A DNA stretch of 55,821 nucleotides from a virus. A model generated the notes under the pieces. It saw only the letters and a program-made list of their open reading frames with translations. It made no database searches and was not told the origin of the DNA. The number at the start of each line of letters is the position of its first letter. The stretch's first letter is position 1. The position numbers and the translations under genes are program-made. The stretch is taken from IMG/VR virus record IMGVR_UViG_3300027733_001676, positions 1-55,821 of that record. One strand, 5' to 3'. Shown in pieces: positions 44,911 to 52,769 of this stretch.

Positions 44911-47342
44911 CAGATTGCATTAGTTGCTTGACCAGAAACTCCAAATTTTAAAGTTCCTTCAGCCAATTCTTTACTTACCTTGACTCTATCCATGTAAACC
45001 GCAATCTTTCCTGAGGCCATCATACCAGTCAATACATCGATCTTTTGAGCTACTAAATCAATTCCTTGTCTCAACATAGCTGTTTCTTCACGTTTAGCTT
45101 CATTGGTCTTGGCTAGTGAATTAATAGCCGCAGTATCGATACTGATGTCAAGATTTGGAAGTTTAACTCCAGATAGTTCTTTGAGTGATGATACTGCTAA
45201 TGAAACACCTTCGGCAGCCGCACTCATCGCAGTTAATTGTGTGGTAATATTTGTTAATCTACCCACATCAATATTGATATTAAGATTTGGAACTTTAAAT
45301 CCGGACAATTCTTTAAGTGATTTAAGTGATTCAATTGTCAACGACAGACCCGAGGCAGCCGCACTCATCGCAGTTAATTGTGTGGTGATATTTGTTAATG
45401 TACCCAATGGAAACAATCGTAAACTAACATTTAGAACACCCAACGCGTATCCCATAGCACCAACCCCAAGTGCAGCCACAACCAATCCGGGCCCGACAAA
45501 TGCTAACTTAACCAAGTTTGTAGTAACAGATCCTAATAATTCTGGTAGTTTATCCAAAACCTTCATTAATGTATCAGCTAAAATCGATGCCAATCCCAAA
45601 AACAACGTTGATATTGCTGCAATTGCCGGAGCAGCTGCACCAATTCCTTGACCAATTAATTTTAAAGCATATCCCAAACCAATTAAAGCGAGTGTAATTA
45701 CACCAATCGCAAGAATAGCCATTGGTGGTATAACTAAAAATTGTACAGATCTTCCAAAGTTTCTCAGTCCCTTGCCAATTCCTTCCAATCCTTTACCAAT
45801 ACCTTCACCCACTTTCTGAGCAGCATTTCCCATAGCATCTGCTAAAAAGTCCGCTACAAGTTTAATACCCTTCTTGAATGCAAAAAATGCAATTGTTAAT
45901 CCAGCCAATCCGGCAATTACTATTCCAGCAGGTCCACCAAAATCCGCAATGGTTGCCAACAATTTGAAAAAGCTAATTTGTACAGTTCTAACCAAATCCA
46001 TCAGTGGTTTCATAGCCTTACCCAAAGCCAACATAGCTTGTTCTTTTTGTGCATCTAGTATTTTGCTTCTTTCCTTCGCAACCTCTCCTATAGCAGCTAA
46101 TTCATTGGCTCTTTTTTCTTGTTCTACTTTGGATCCAGAAATCTTGGCTAACTCTTTTTCTAGTTTTAAACGTTCCTTAGCTAAGTCTGGATTATCTTGA
46201 TCGATTTTCTGTTGTGTTTTCTTCAACGAACCAATCTTCTGTAATTCATTAATGTCTTTACCGGTCAATTCAGATAAAGCTTTACGTTGAAAATAGTTTA
46301 ACTTATCAATATCTCCAACTCTTTCAAGTTCTTTTTGTAATGCTTTTTCACCCTCAGCAATTTTACCTTCAAAAAACAATCTACGTGATTGATTAAAATT
46401 GATGTTTTGACCCAACAATGCACTAGCTTTTAACTCAGCGCCAACCGACGATTCAAAGTTTAATAATGATTCAGCTGATTTTGCAGCTTGATCAAGACTA
46501 CTACCAATCTTTCTTAACTCAGCTGCTTGTTTGATTAACTCAATCGTGTTGCCTTTAAATATTGTACGTACACTAGAACTAGCTCCACTTACATCTTTAA
46601 TAACCTTACCCAATGGTACTCCGGCAGCTTTTGCGGCAGCATCAGCTACTCCAGCCATGTTTTGTTGAGCTTGTAAACTGGTGTTACCAATTTCTCCTAA
46701 TGTAGCAAAAAATTGAGCACTGTCTGTAGCGCTTATTCCAATCGATTGTGAAAGTTGTGCAGCTCTCATTGCAACCTGTGGCATATACTCGGCGGCCATC
46801 ACACCAAGATTGTTATTTAACTCAGCAACTGCCTCAAGTGCTTCTGTCAGATTTACAACAAGACTAGTTGACGAAGCAACAATACGTTGCATTATAACTG
46901 CTTGTTTTTCAGACTGAACTCTACTAATTCCTTGTTTTACAGCATTATCCGCCAGCAATTTGTCGTACTTATCATATGCATCTACAAGTTTTATTAACGT
47001 GTCATATGCAAGTGCCATTACCGTGGCTTGTCTTTTTGTCGCAGATAATTGTTTTTCTGCAAGTGCAAGTTCATGTTTCTTGCGTAAAATAATATGTTCA
47101 ACGTCTTTGTTTTCTACATCACGTTGTCTCTCTAAGTCAGCAAGTTCTGAGCTCAATTGACCGACTACTAAACTTTGCGCTTCCAAATTTTTCTCCACAG
47201 CCTTGAGTGGATTTATTGAATTTTTAATCTTTCTGCCAACGTCATCCCAAGTTTCAGAGTATGATTGTGTTTCAGCTCTGGCTCTTTCTAGCTGTTTAAT
47301 TAAATCCGCTACGGATTTCTCTGTTGGTGAAGATGCTGCCAT
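44910..47342 (-). CDS. Tail tape measure protein
   Basis: The 810-aa protein is largely helical. Long coiled coils lie at about 20-110 and 370-440 (ELADLERQRDVENKD, KKTQQKIDQDNPDLAKERLKLEKEL), and strongly hydrophobic segments between about 475 and 640 (GPAGIVIAGLAGLTIAFFAF, IPPMAILAIGVITLALIGLGYAL). This is the usual tape measure layout, and it follows the gp26/gp51-like pair as expected for the gene after tail-assembly chaperones. Near the C-terminus a 47-aa unit (LTNITTQLTAMSAAA to the ELSG-x-K-x-PNL block) is duplicated in tandem. T4 gp29 is the functional counterpart. Confidence 0.75.
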   Translation of the reverse strand: MAASSPTEKSVADLIKQLERARAETQSYSETWDDVGRKIKNSINPLKAVEKNLEAQSLVVGQLSSELADLERQRDVENKDVEHIILRKKHELALAEKQLSATKRQATVMALAYDTLIKLVDAYDKYDKLLADNAVKQGISRVQSEKQAVIMQRIVASSTSLVVNLTEALEAVAELNNNLGVMAAEYMPQVAMRAAQLSQSIGISATDSAQFFATLGEIGNTSLQAQQNMAGVADAAAKAAGVPLGKVIKDVSGASSSVRTIFKGNTIELIKQAAELRKIGSSLDQAAKSAESLLNFESSVGAELKASALLGQNINFNQSRRLFFEGKIAEGEKALQKELERVGDIDKLNYFQRKALSELTGKDINELQKIGSLKKTQQKIDQDNPDLAKERLKLEKELAKISGSKVEQEKRANELAAIGEVAKERSKILDAQKEQAMLALGKAMKPLMDLVRTVQISFFKLLATIADFGGPAGIVIAGLAGLTIAFFAFKKGIKLVADFLADAMGNAAQKVGEGIGKGLEGIGKGLRNFGRSVQFLVIPPMAILAIGVITLALIGLGYALKLIGQGIGAAAPAIAAISTLFLGLASILADTLMKVLDKLPELLGSVTTNLVKLAFVGPGLVVAALGVGAMGYALGVLNVSLRLFPLGTLTNITTQLTAMSAAASGLSLTIESLKSLKELSGFKVPNLNINIDVGRLTNITTQLTAMSAAAEGVSLAVSSLKELSGVKLPNLDISIDTAAINSLAKTNEAKREETAMLRQGIDLVAQKIDVLTGMMASGKIAVYMDRVKVSKELAEGTLKFGVSGQATNAI
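45160..45430 (-). repeat. 47-codon tandem duplication in the tape measure gene
   Basis: Two copies offset by exactly 141 nt, for example GCAGCC at 45214 and 45355, followed by a nearly identical 28-nt stretch. Each encodes LTNITTQLTAMSAAA, a variable serine/leucine helix, and ELSG-x-K-x-PNL. A recent in-frame duplication. Confidence 0.75.
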
Positions 47343-47355
47343 ATATTATATAATA

Positions 47356-47363
47356 ATAAATAT
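47356..47363 (-). promoter_or_regulatory. ATATTTAT upstream motif
   Basis: ATATTTAT 13 nt before the tape measure ATG and 4 nt after the stop of the frameshift extension. Possible late promoter. Confidence 0.36.
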
Positions 47364-47367
47364 CCAG

Positions 47368-47580
47368 TTATCTAAAAGATGGTTTATCTATTTTAGACTT
47401 GGCAGATTTAGATTCGGATTGTTTATTCTCCCGTTCCTTGACATCGACGAGTTTTTTGTAATAAAAGTTGCGTAGATGAATAGGTAAAGCATACACCTCA
47501 GATGGTGTAAACCCATTACCATAATAACATAAATCAAATATTACGTGCTGTATGTAAACTCTGTGTTCAGGAGTTAGGCC
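47368..47580 (-). CDS. 51: gp51-like extension reached by frameshift from the gp26-like gene
   Basis: A 70-codon frame (first codon GGC at 47580, stop TAA at 47370-47368) in the +1 frame relative to the gp26-like gene. It reads GLTPEHRVYIQHV, IFDLCYYGNGFTPSEVY, ALPIHLRNFYYKKL and then a Lys/Glu-rich tail. The G-F-x-x-x-E-V-x-x-L-P-x-x-L-R-x-F-Y core and charged tail match what I know of T4-type gp51 and of T-domains of tail chaperones. The frame has a TGA just above the overlap and no ATG, GTG or TTG before its conserved part, so it must be entered by frameshift at the T7 run. The fusion would be about 336 aa. A homopolymer sequencing error would give the same fusion. Confidence 0.7.
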   Translation of the reverse strand, partial: GLTPEHRVYIQHVIFDLCYYGNGFTPSEVYALPIHLRNFYYKKLVDVKERENKQSESKSAKSKIDKPSFR

Positions 47581-48379
47581 AAAAAAATTGAACCGTCATT
47601 GGTACGGCTACCCTTTCTTGGTTAGAACATTCAGTACAGCAAAAGTTGAATCGGCTATCAACATCGGGAGAAAAAACCTTCGCATGTTGTCTAAAAGCGC
47701 TGCTATCTTTTGCCAACATATTATTATCAATAAAAGACTTGATCTTGACTTTATCAGTATCTCCGTTGATTGCTGTAATCATATGTTTCAACCGAGTGGT
47801 AATTTCACTTGAAGATTCCTTCTTTAACTTTGCAAATCCTTCAATATCACGTTCAATCATTTTTTCATCAGCAGCAGTCAATAACTTGAACTTGATTGTT
47901 AGTTTTGATGTTGGTAAGGTATATTCAAACTCATTTACACCCTTTGGATATGCATCAAAATCAATTTCTTTGTAGTTGATTTCTGATAAATCTACATTTT
48001 GTTTATTTGCCGCAGAACATTTTGGACATGTAATTTCTACAGGACCATATGTGTCACCATAAGCCAATCGTCTGATTGCAAAAATTAAAGCATTTTTGTC
48101 ACCCACAAGAATTTGATCCAAATCAATATCCTTATCAACAACTAATGATTCAATCAACTTTTCTACAGCAAGTCCTTTTTTAAGCAAATTTGGGCTGGTA
48201 AGAATATCTTCTTCTTTTGCCGTCATCAACTTAACTTCCAATTGGCCAGTAGACAATTTACTATTTGGCGGGTAAAAGTGTCCTCGACTTGGCAGATCAA
48301 CTATTTCTGTTGGAAACGTTGGAGCTGCAGGTTTTGGATTAACAACTGATTGTCTTGTAATAGAAATTTCGTCACTCAT
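47567..48379 (-). CDS. 26: Baseplate hub / tail-assembly protein, gp26-like, with zinc-ribbon cysteines
   Basis: The 270-aa protein has an N-terminal IVDLPSRGHFYPPNS and LMTAKEEDILTSPNLLKKG. The middle part is AIRRLAYGDTYGPVEITCPKC (C118, C121) and a late CCTEC (C248, C251), forming a potential zinc ribbon. This is the pattern of the T4 gp26 family (baseplate hub assembly). It is longer than T4 gp26 (208 aa). Its last codons before the stop are CAA TTT TTT TGG, where a shift of reading frame leads into the gp51-like extension; in T4, genes 26 and 51 are separate neighbours. The tape measure follows. The short and long products would correspond to lambda G and GT. Confidence 0.7.
   Translation of the reverse strand: MSDEISITRQSVVNPKPAAPTFPTEIVDLPSRGHFYPPNSKLSTGQLEVKLMTAKEEDILTSPNLLKKGLAVEKLIESLVVDKDIDLDQILVGDKNALIFAIRRLAYGDTYGPVEITCPKCSAANKQNVDLSEINYKEIDFDAYPKGVNEFEYTLPTSKLTIKFKLLTAADEKMIERDIEGFAKLKKESSSEITTRLKHMITAINGDTDKVKIKSFIDNNMLAKDSSAFRQHAKVFSPDVDSRFNFCCTECSNQERVAVPMTVQFFWPNS
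47581..47587 (-). promoter_or_regulatory. T7 slippery run, candidate programmed frameshift site
   Basis: Seven T residues on the - strand (CAA TTT TTT TGG in frame 0). A +1 slip of the Phe tRNA re-pairs fully on TTT and is favoured by the Trp codon TGG next in line; a -2 slip gives the same frame with one more Phe. The -1 frame hits TAA after two codons and is not useful. Confidence 0.6.
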
Positions 48380-48425
48380 AACTTTATAACAATATATAGA
48401 ACTTTATATAACTTTTTCAGTTATT

Positions 48426-49205
48426 TTATTTAATATTAACACCCTTTTGTGCATCTTGAGCTGTTTTAGTAAGTATACCAGCTCTGGTTCTGATTTTATT
48501 GATAGCATCCTTAAACTTTGATTCTGGTCCAACCAATGCATCCATAAAACTATCTTCTTCATATATCATCTTTTTGATAATAGCTTTAATCTTTTGTTTT
48601 TTTACTTCATTCATAGGTTTTAAAATTTTATGTATACTCTTAACAACTTGAGGTTTAACGCCTGGATAGTTGGTTGCGAAGTTTTGAAAATCATTGTTTT
48701 TTAAATCTTGTCTTAATGTACTAGCGCTTATACTTTGACCATTTTTATCGTCAGTTCTTCCCATATAGTTACTAGGAGAATCATCGGTCATATCAACTAC
48801 TTGTACACCTTTTGGTGCAGTTAGTCCATCTTTAGTTGCCTTGATTTTGTATCTTTCAATTGCCGCTACAAAGATTTTGCTACGTTTTGCATCTTCTGGA
48901 CTTTTTGCACTAGCACCCAAAGCAATGGTTTCTGTACTATTTCTTGGTAACCCAAATACATATCCAAATGCAGCATTCATAGGATTATCATCTTGTACAG
49001 CAACTACTTCAACTTTTGGGTTTTTGGTTAGTAAGTTCCAAATAGCTAAACTTTGTTGACGATTGATACCATCACGTTCAGTGGGACCAACCATTACAAT
49101 TACTTTCTTTACATCACCACGACTAGCAAATTTATTAGCTAATCCCAAATGTCCCACATGAGGTGGTTTAAATCCGCCGGGCAAAAGTACTGTTACTTGA
49201 TCCAT
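48426..49205 (-). CDS. Cytidylyltransferase-like nucleotidyltransferase in the tail module
   Basis: The ATG at 49205 is chosen because an intrinsic terminator lies immediately upstream; a longer frame from 49262 would cross that hairpin. The 259-aa protein has the HxGH-type nucleotide-binding motif LPGGFKPPHVGH (8-19) and the ISxSxxR-type motif ISASTLR (159-165). These define the adenylyl/cytidylyltransferase superfamily (NMN adenylyltransferase, PPAT, glycerol-3-phosphate cytidylyltransferase). The last 55 residues are a helical Lys-rich addition. It may serve NAD salvage or activate a headgroup; its place between tail tube and gp26 is unusual for an enzyme. Confidence 0.72.
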   Translation of the reverse strand: MDQVTVLLPGGFKPPHVGHLGLANKFASRGDVKKVIVMVGPTERDGINRQQSLAIWNLLTKNPKVEVVAVQDDNPMNAAFGYVFGLPRNSTETIALGASAKSPEDAKRSKIFVAAIERYKIKATKDGLTAPKGVQVVDMTDDSPSNYMGRTDDKNGQSISASTLRQDLKNNDFQNFATNYPGVKPQVVKSIHKILKPMNEVKKQKIKAIIKKMIYEEDSFMDALVGPESKFKDAINKIRTRAGILTKTAQDAQKGVNIK

Positions 49206-49209
49206 GAAT

Positions 49210-49217
49210 ATAAATAT
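49210..49217 (-). promoter_or_regulatory. ATATTTAT motif between terminator and start codon
   Basis: ATATTTAT lies between the tail-tube terminator and the ATG at 49205 (4 nt away). As transcription should stop at the hairpin, this is a good place for a new promoter. Confidence 0.45.
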
Positions 49218-49228
49218 CAATAAAACAA

Positions 49229-49256
49229 AAAACCCCACAAATAAATGTAGGGTTTT
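49229..49256 (-). terminator. Intrinsic terminator after the tail tube gene
   Basis: AAAACCC / GGGTTTT plus inner ACA/TGT with one mismatch, 6-nt loop, followed on the - strand by TTGTTTTATT. 18 nt after the tail tube stop. Confidence 0.75.
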
Positions 49257-49274
49257 AAACATATGATGTGAATA

Positions 49275-49766
49275 TTAGTATTGGAGAATGCAATAGTCTG
49301 GTTGAATAGTCATACTGATTGTTACAGCATCACCATCGTTAGACCAATCCAATTCATTGAATGTTGCTTCGGTAATGAAGGCACCCTTTAGTGTCCATTC
49401 TTCTACCTTGTCACCAACTGGACCTAGAACATTAATGGTCAAATCCTTCTTATAAAAGTCTTGATAACCATCACGACCAGTAACAGATTCGTGGTGTAGA
49501 CGAACCCATTCCATTACAGCTTGAGCACCAGAAGGAACAATTGGATCATATAGTTCTAACGTCATTGTACCCCAAGTAGTTTTACCTTTGTAGTAGGTCT
49601 TGATGTTGATGTGGTCCAACTCCTTAGAAGCTTGTGTAATTTTTGGACGATCACATTTCTTGATGACGAAAGATGGAATACCATCAACGTATAGAATAAA
49701 TCTATTTTTTACCTTTGGTTCAAATGCTGTATAAAAAATTTCTGATGGATTTAGTAGTTCTGCCAT
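49275..49766 (-). CDS. 19: Tail tube protein (gp19-like)
   Basis: The 163-aa tube subunit is of normal family length. NRFILYVDGIPSFVIKKCDRPKI near residue 21, IKTYYKGKTTWGTMTLELYDPIVPSGAQAVMEW, and a closing FNELDWSNDGDAVTISMTIQPDYCILQY follow the T4 gp19 pattern (strand, long loop, terminal strand pair). It has a canonical TATAAATA late promoter, a good AAGGAA ribosome-binding site and a dedicated terminator, which fits a very abundant virion protein. The sheath gene is not in the window. Confidence 0.85.
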   Translation of the reverse strand: MAELLNPSEIFYTAFEPKVKNRFILYVDGIPSFVIKKCDRPKITQASKELDHINIKTYYKGKTTWGTMTLELYDPIVPSGAQAVMEWVRLHHESVTGRDGYQDFYKKDLTINVLGPVGDKVEEWTLKGAFITEATFNELDWSNDGDAVTISMTIQPDYCILQY

Positions 49767-49788
49767 ATGTTTTTTCCTTTAAGATTCT

Positions 49789-49796
49789 TATTTATA
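49789..49796 (-). promoter_or_regulatory. Late promoter TATAAATA of the tail tube gene
   Basis: Exact TATAAATA on the - strand, 22 nt before the ATG at 49766, leaving room for a leader with AAGGAA. An overlapping ATATTTAT (49801-49794) is also present. Confidence 0.6.
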
Positions 49797-49829
49797 AATA
49801 TAGTAAAGTTTTAATACCTGATGTTTTTT

Positions 49830-50993
49830 TTATATTTTATTGATCTCTTTATCGTAAATTGATTTTACATTTTGTCTTAGTTTGGAAATATATCCTGTGG
49901 ATCTTAGTAATTTGAATACCAAATTTTCCACACTATACTCACCATCGTTACTTAAACCAGCTTCTCTCATGTCATATAGACGTTTAATAACGGTCTTCAT
50001 TAAGTCTATATCACCTTGGTTTATAGCTGTATTAATCATATCCACATACTGGTTATATTTCTTCTTGATAGTTTCTTTATCAACCTGTATTCCTTGATAC
50101 TCTGGTTTTTTAACCCACACATTATTAATAATACTATATACCGCTTGACTTCTGTTAACATCGTTTATATCTTGTATATAAACCTCAACTTGATGATCTC
50201 CAATGTGAATATCATGTTCTTGATTCCACGTGTTTTTCAATCCGTCAACATATTTCTTAACTAATTCTTTGTTTGGATCTATCTTGCTAAAATCAACCAA
50301 TATATGAAGATCTATATCACTATTTGGAGTCCAGTTATATCCAGCCGTACTTCCCAAAAAATAAATATCTTCAATTGGCACATTTAATTCAACGCTTTTA
50401 TAAAATTCATTAGCCACTTTAAGCATTTTATCCAATACTGCCGGCTTTAAAACACCTGATTGCCATAATTCGGGATTTAAAACACTGTTATAAATTCTAT
50501 GTTTTTCTTTTACCCCAAGAATTTCCTTAAGTTTATTAATAGTGCTTATAGCATCCGTATGCAAAATACCAATACCACCTGCTTTATTAAACTCATCAAT
50601 CGTTACAGGTTTATCATCGATTAAGATAGTATCAGATTTAGCATAATTAGCCTTGTCCTTACGACGACGTACTAAATTTGAAACAGCTGTTATATTATTA
50701 TTTTTTAACCAAGTTAATTTACCAGCACTTGATTCCTCATCAGTTGAATGCGTCAATATTTCTATTGGTAAATCTTTTATAAAATTATATAACACTTTGC
50801 CGTCAGACATCCAATCCATGGTTGCATAAAAATCAGGGCTATTTTTCCTTACAAACTCATACAGGTTAACCGATCCATGTTCGGCTTCATAAGTTTCCAC
50901 AGGTATACCACCACTATAACGCTTAAACTGCTTCTCCCAGTCGGTAAGTACGCCATCCATATCCACATAAATCTTATACTTGCTATTAATCAT
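49830..50993 (-). CDS. Fusion of HAD phosphatase and pol-beta-type nucleotidyltransferase
   Basis: The 387-aa protein has two enzyme domains. Residues 1-160 are a HAD phosphatase like phage/bacterial 5'(3')-nucleotidases: VDMDGVLTDWE (D11, D13), ILTHSTDE, a Lys/Arg-rich loop and ILIDDKP. Residues 200-330 are a minimal nucleotidyltransferase: FLGSTAGYN with the GS at 214-215, then D226 and D228 in SDIDLHILVD (GS-x10-DxD), and a third carboxylate candidate in VEVYIQD near 263. The C-terminal 60 residues are helical. One domain could add and the other remove a nucleotide or phosphate. A promoter with repeats precedes it. Confidence 0.75.
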   Translation of the reverse strand: MINSKYKIYVDMDGVLTDWEKQFKRYSGGIPVETYEAEHGSVNLYEFVRKNSPDFYATMDWMSDGKVLYNFIKDLPIEILTHSTDEESSAGKLTWLKNNNITAVSNLVRRRKDKANYAKSDTILIDDKPVTIDEFNKAGGIGILHTDAISTINKLKEILGVKEKHRIYNSVLNPELWQSGVLKPAVLDKMLKVANEFYKSVELNVPIEDIYFLGSTAGYNWTPNSDIDLHILVDFSKIDPNKELVKKYVDGLKNTWNQEHDIHIGDHQVEVYIQDINDVNRSQAVYSIINNVWVKKPEYQGIQVDKETIKKKYNQYVDMINTAINQGDIDLMKTVIKRLYDMREAGLSNDGEYSVENLVFKLLRSTGYISKLRQNVKSIYDKEINKI

Positions 50994-50998
50994 TTATA

Positions 50999-51006
50999 AT
51001 AAATAT
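50999..51006 (-). promoter_or_regulatory. ATATTTAT upstream motif
   Basis: ATATTTAT, 5 nt before the ATG at 50993 (ATATTTAT-TATAA-ATG). Possible late promoter in addition to the TTGACA promoter at 51111. Confidence 0.38.
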
Positions 51007-51016
51007 TAGCATGCTT

Positions 51017-51088
51017 AGCGCTTGTAGTGCTTATTTAACTTGAATTAATAAAGAAGATTAATAACGTATAGCGCTTGCATTTGCTTAT
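51017..51088. repeat. Pair of direct repeats in the promoter region of the HAD-nucleotidyltransferase gene
   Basis: AGCGCTTGTAGTGCTTAT (51017-51034) and AGCGCTTGCATTTGCTTAT (51070-51088) share 16 positions. The second overlaps the -10 box of the TTGACA promoter and the first lies downstream of it. Each contains the palindrome AGCGCT. Possible operator pair. Confidence 0.5.
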
Positions 51089-51111
51089 ACTTTATATAAA
51101 CAGGATGTCAA
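51084..51111 (-). promoter_or_regulatory. Promoter TTGACA-16-TATAAG
   Basis: TTGACA (51111-51106), 16-nt spacer, TATAAG (51089-51084) on the - strand, upstream of the HAD-nucleotidyltransferase gene, in a 119-nt gap. Confidence 0.6.
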
Positions 51112-51112
51112 T

Positions 51113-51391
51113 TTATTTTAAATTAGGCTTGAAAGTACCATCTTTTAAATTAAGGCTGCCATCACCATACTTTTCAGCCAATGTATTAATAAGCTTCTGT
51201 TCAACTACTTGCAACTCTTGCCATTTCTTAAGCACATCAGTACGATTATTTTTAATTTCATCAAGCACATTTTGTGCATTAATTTCATCAAGCTGTAATT
51301 GGCCAAGCGCAAATATCTTTTCTTGATATGACTCTTGAAGTGTTGCGATTTCAACCATCTCTTGTTCAGTAAATTTAATTGTATTATCCAT
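51113..51391 (-). CDS. Small coiled-coil protein
   Basis: The 92-aa protein is almost entirely helical in appearance (EQEMVEIATLQESYQEKI, QLQLDEINAQNVLDEI, WQELQVVEQKLINTL) with a short Gly-rich C-terminal tail. It starts 2 nt after the preceding stop. It has the look of small chaperone-like or structural phage proteins that occur near tail genes; no family name can be given. Confidence 0.55.
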   Translation of the reverse strand: MDNTIKFTEQEMVEIATLQESYQEKIFALGQLQLDEINAQNVLDEIKNNRTDVLKKWQELQVVEQKLINTLAEKYGDGSLNLKDGTFKPNLK

Positions 51392-51393
51392 AA

Positions 51394-51747
51394 TTATTGC
51401 TTTCTTAAAGGGGTTATTAAACTATCAGTATCATCTGCGAAATTCTTAAAATTTGATTGTGGTTGACTGTTAGCCTCAACCGATGTAGGTTTGTATGGTC
51501 CAGTATATTCTTCAGGATCAAAGCTGACTATCTCTGATTCTGACATATTGTTAGTACTAAATATTTTAGTCAAATCGTTCTGATTAATTGTACTCAAAAC
51601 AGCTGTCGCTTTGCGTCTAGACATTTCTGTACGAATTAATGTTATATCATTCTTGTAATTCTCAATAAGTTCCAACAAATCAAAACCTATAGATTTCAGT
51701 TCCAAATCGGAATATTCAAATAAAGGTTTTTGGTTATTATCAATCAT
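51394..51747 (-). CDS. Hypothetical protein
   Basis: This is a 117-aa protein. The first 60 residues form two predicted helices (YSDLELKSIGFDLLELIENYKNDI, RTEMSRRKATAVL). The rest is acidic and probably disordered (SFDPEEYTGPYKP). It begins in an ATGA overlap with the glycosyltransferase gene and is followed after 2 nt by the coiled-coil gene, so all three are one unit. Unknown function. Confidence 0.5.
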   Translation of the reverse strand: MIDNNQKPLFEYSDLELKSIGFDLLELIENYKNDITLIRTEMSRRKATAVLSTINQNDLTKIFSTNNMSESEIVSFDPEEYTGPYKPTSVEANSQPQSNFKNFADDTDSLITPLRKQ

Positions 51748-52769
51748 ACGTTTATATATAGATTTATAACTTTACTTATATTTTTTATAAATTGTTGTTT
51801 GGTATATACAGAAGCGTCTAAAGAAGATTGTTTTCCTTTATAAACAACTTGATCTCGGTTATTATAACAATATCTCATCATATCTATAAACTCTTCTTCT
51901 TTAAACTCACTCCACTTACCCCCATAGTCACCCCAACACCTTTCACTATAAACTTCATCATATCCAACTTCAAACCCATTATTTTTATTGACAAACTCTG
52001 ATAACCCTCCATAGTTGGTATAGATTATGGGTCTGCCACAACACATACTTTCTTGTTGCATCATACCCCATCCTTCACAAGTCGCTCCACTCAGATAAAC
52101 ATCCAAATTATAATACCAATCACGAAGATCATTTTTAGTCAACTTTTGTGATACATATTTTAACTTGATATCAAATGTTTTCTGAATGTTTTCATTAGTC
52201 TTTATATGCATTTCAACATCATTACAACCCTTAAAAGCCTTAAGAAAACACTTTGTTACCTTGGTTAAATTTTTACGTGGATCTTCATTTGATATTCCAA
52301 AAACAAACTTATTTTTAGATTGTGGCTCCTTATAAATATAATGATCTGAATCACAAAATAATGGTAATACATCAATTTTAGTTGTTAAACCCTGATCTAT
52401 AAAATTCAGTTTATTATAATTGTTGGGAACCAATACGTGAGTATAATTGTTTAAAATTTCTATCATCAAGTCATTTATTCTGGTACTTTCCCACATCGTA
52501 TAAAGAACGCGGGGTCTATCAAAATTCATATAAAGAAATACATTTGTAGTACCCAAATCATTCGTTAAACTCAATAAACTCAAATCCAAAACATTCGGGT
52601 CAACAATCTTCTTGTTACTAAAATAATGCAAAAACTCATCGTTAATAATACTATATGTTCTGGGAACAACATTGTATCCAACATTGGGAAGTTCATCTAA
52701 TAATACACGTAATACTTCTTTATATCCAGACCCAAAATTATAAAACGAACTTAATGTAACATCTTTCAC
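51744..52769 (-). CDS. Group-1 (GT4-like) glycosyltransferase in the virion module
   Basis: The 341-aa GT-B enzyme has a central KNKFVFGISNEDPRKNLTKVTKCF, where the phosphate-contacting Arg-Lys pair is expected. The donor-binding region is LSGATCEGWGMMQQESMCCGRPIIYTNYGG (about 229-258) with the E-G-x-G and E-x7-P pattern of GT4. It is far from the + strand glycan cassette and lies just downstream of the fibre gene, so the fibre or another virion protein is a possible acceptor. It has no signal peptide or membrane segment. Confidence 0.72.
   Translation of the reverse strand: MKDVTLSSFYNFGSGYKEVLRVLLDELPNVGYNVVPRTYSIINDEFLHYFSNKKIVDPNVLDLSLLSLTNDLGTTNVFLYMNFDRPRVLYTMWESTRINDLMIEILNNYTHVLVPNNYNKLNFIDQGLTTKIDVLPLFCDSDHYIYKEPQSKNKFVFGISNEDPRKNLTKVTKCFLKAFKGCNDVEMHIKTNENIQKTFDIKLKYVSQKLTKNDLRDWYYNLDVYLSGATCEGWGMMQQESMCCGRPIIYTNYGGLSEFVNKNNGFEVGYDEVYSERCWGDYGGKWSEFKEEEFIDMMRYCYNNRDQVVYKGKQSSLDASVYTKQQFIKNISKVINLYINV

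Noticed and set aside
45103-45651. 182-codon + strand frame within the tape measure gene
   Set aside because: Ala/Ser/Asn-rich antisense shadow of a well-supported - strand gene.
47569-47590. Ordinary -1 frameshift at the T7 run
   Set aside because: The -1 frame gives TTG GCC TAA and stops at once; only +1 or -2 reaches the conserved extension.
49206-49262. N-terminal extension MFKTLHLFVGFFVLLIF of the nucleotidyltransferase as a signal/membrane segment
   Set aside because: This hydrophobic stretch is the translated terminator hairpin and its T-run; the ATG at 49205 gives a normal family N-terminus.
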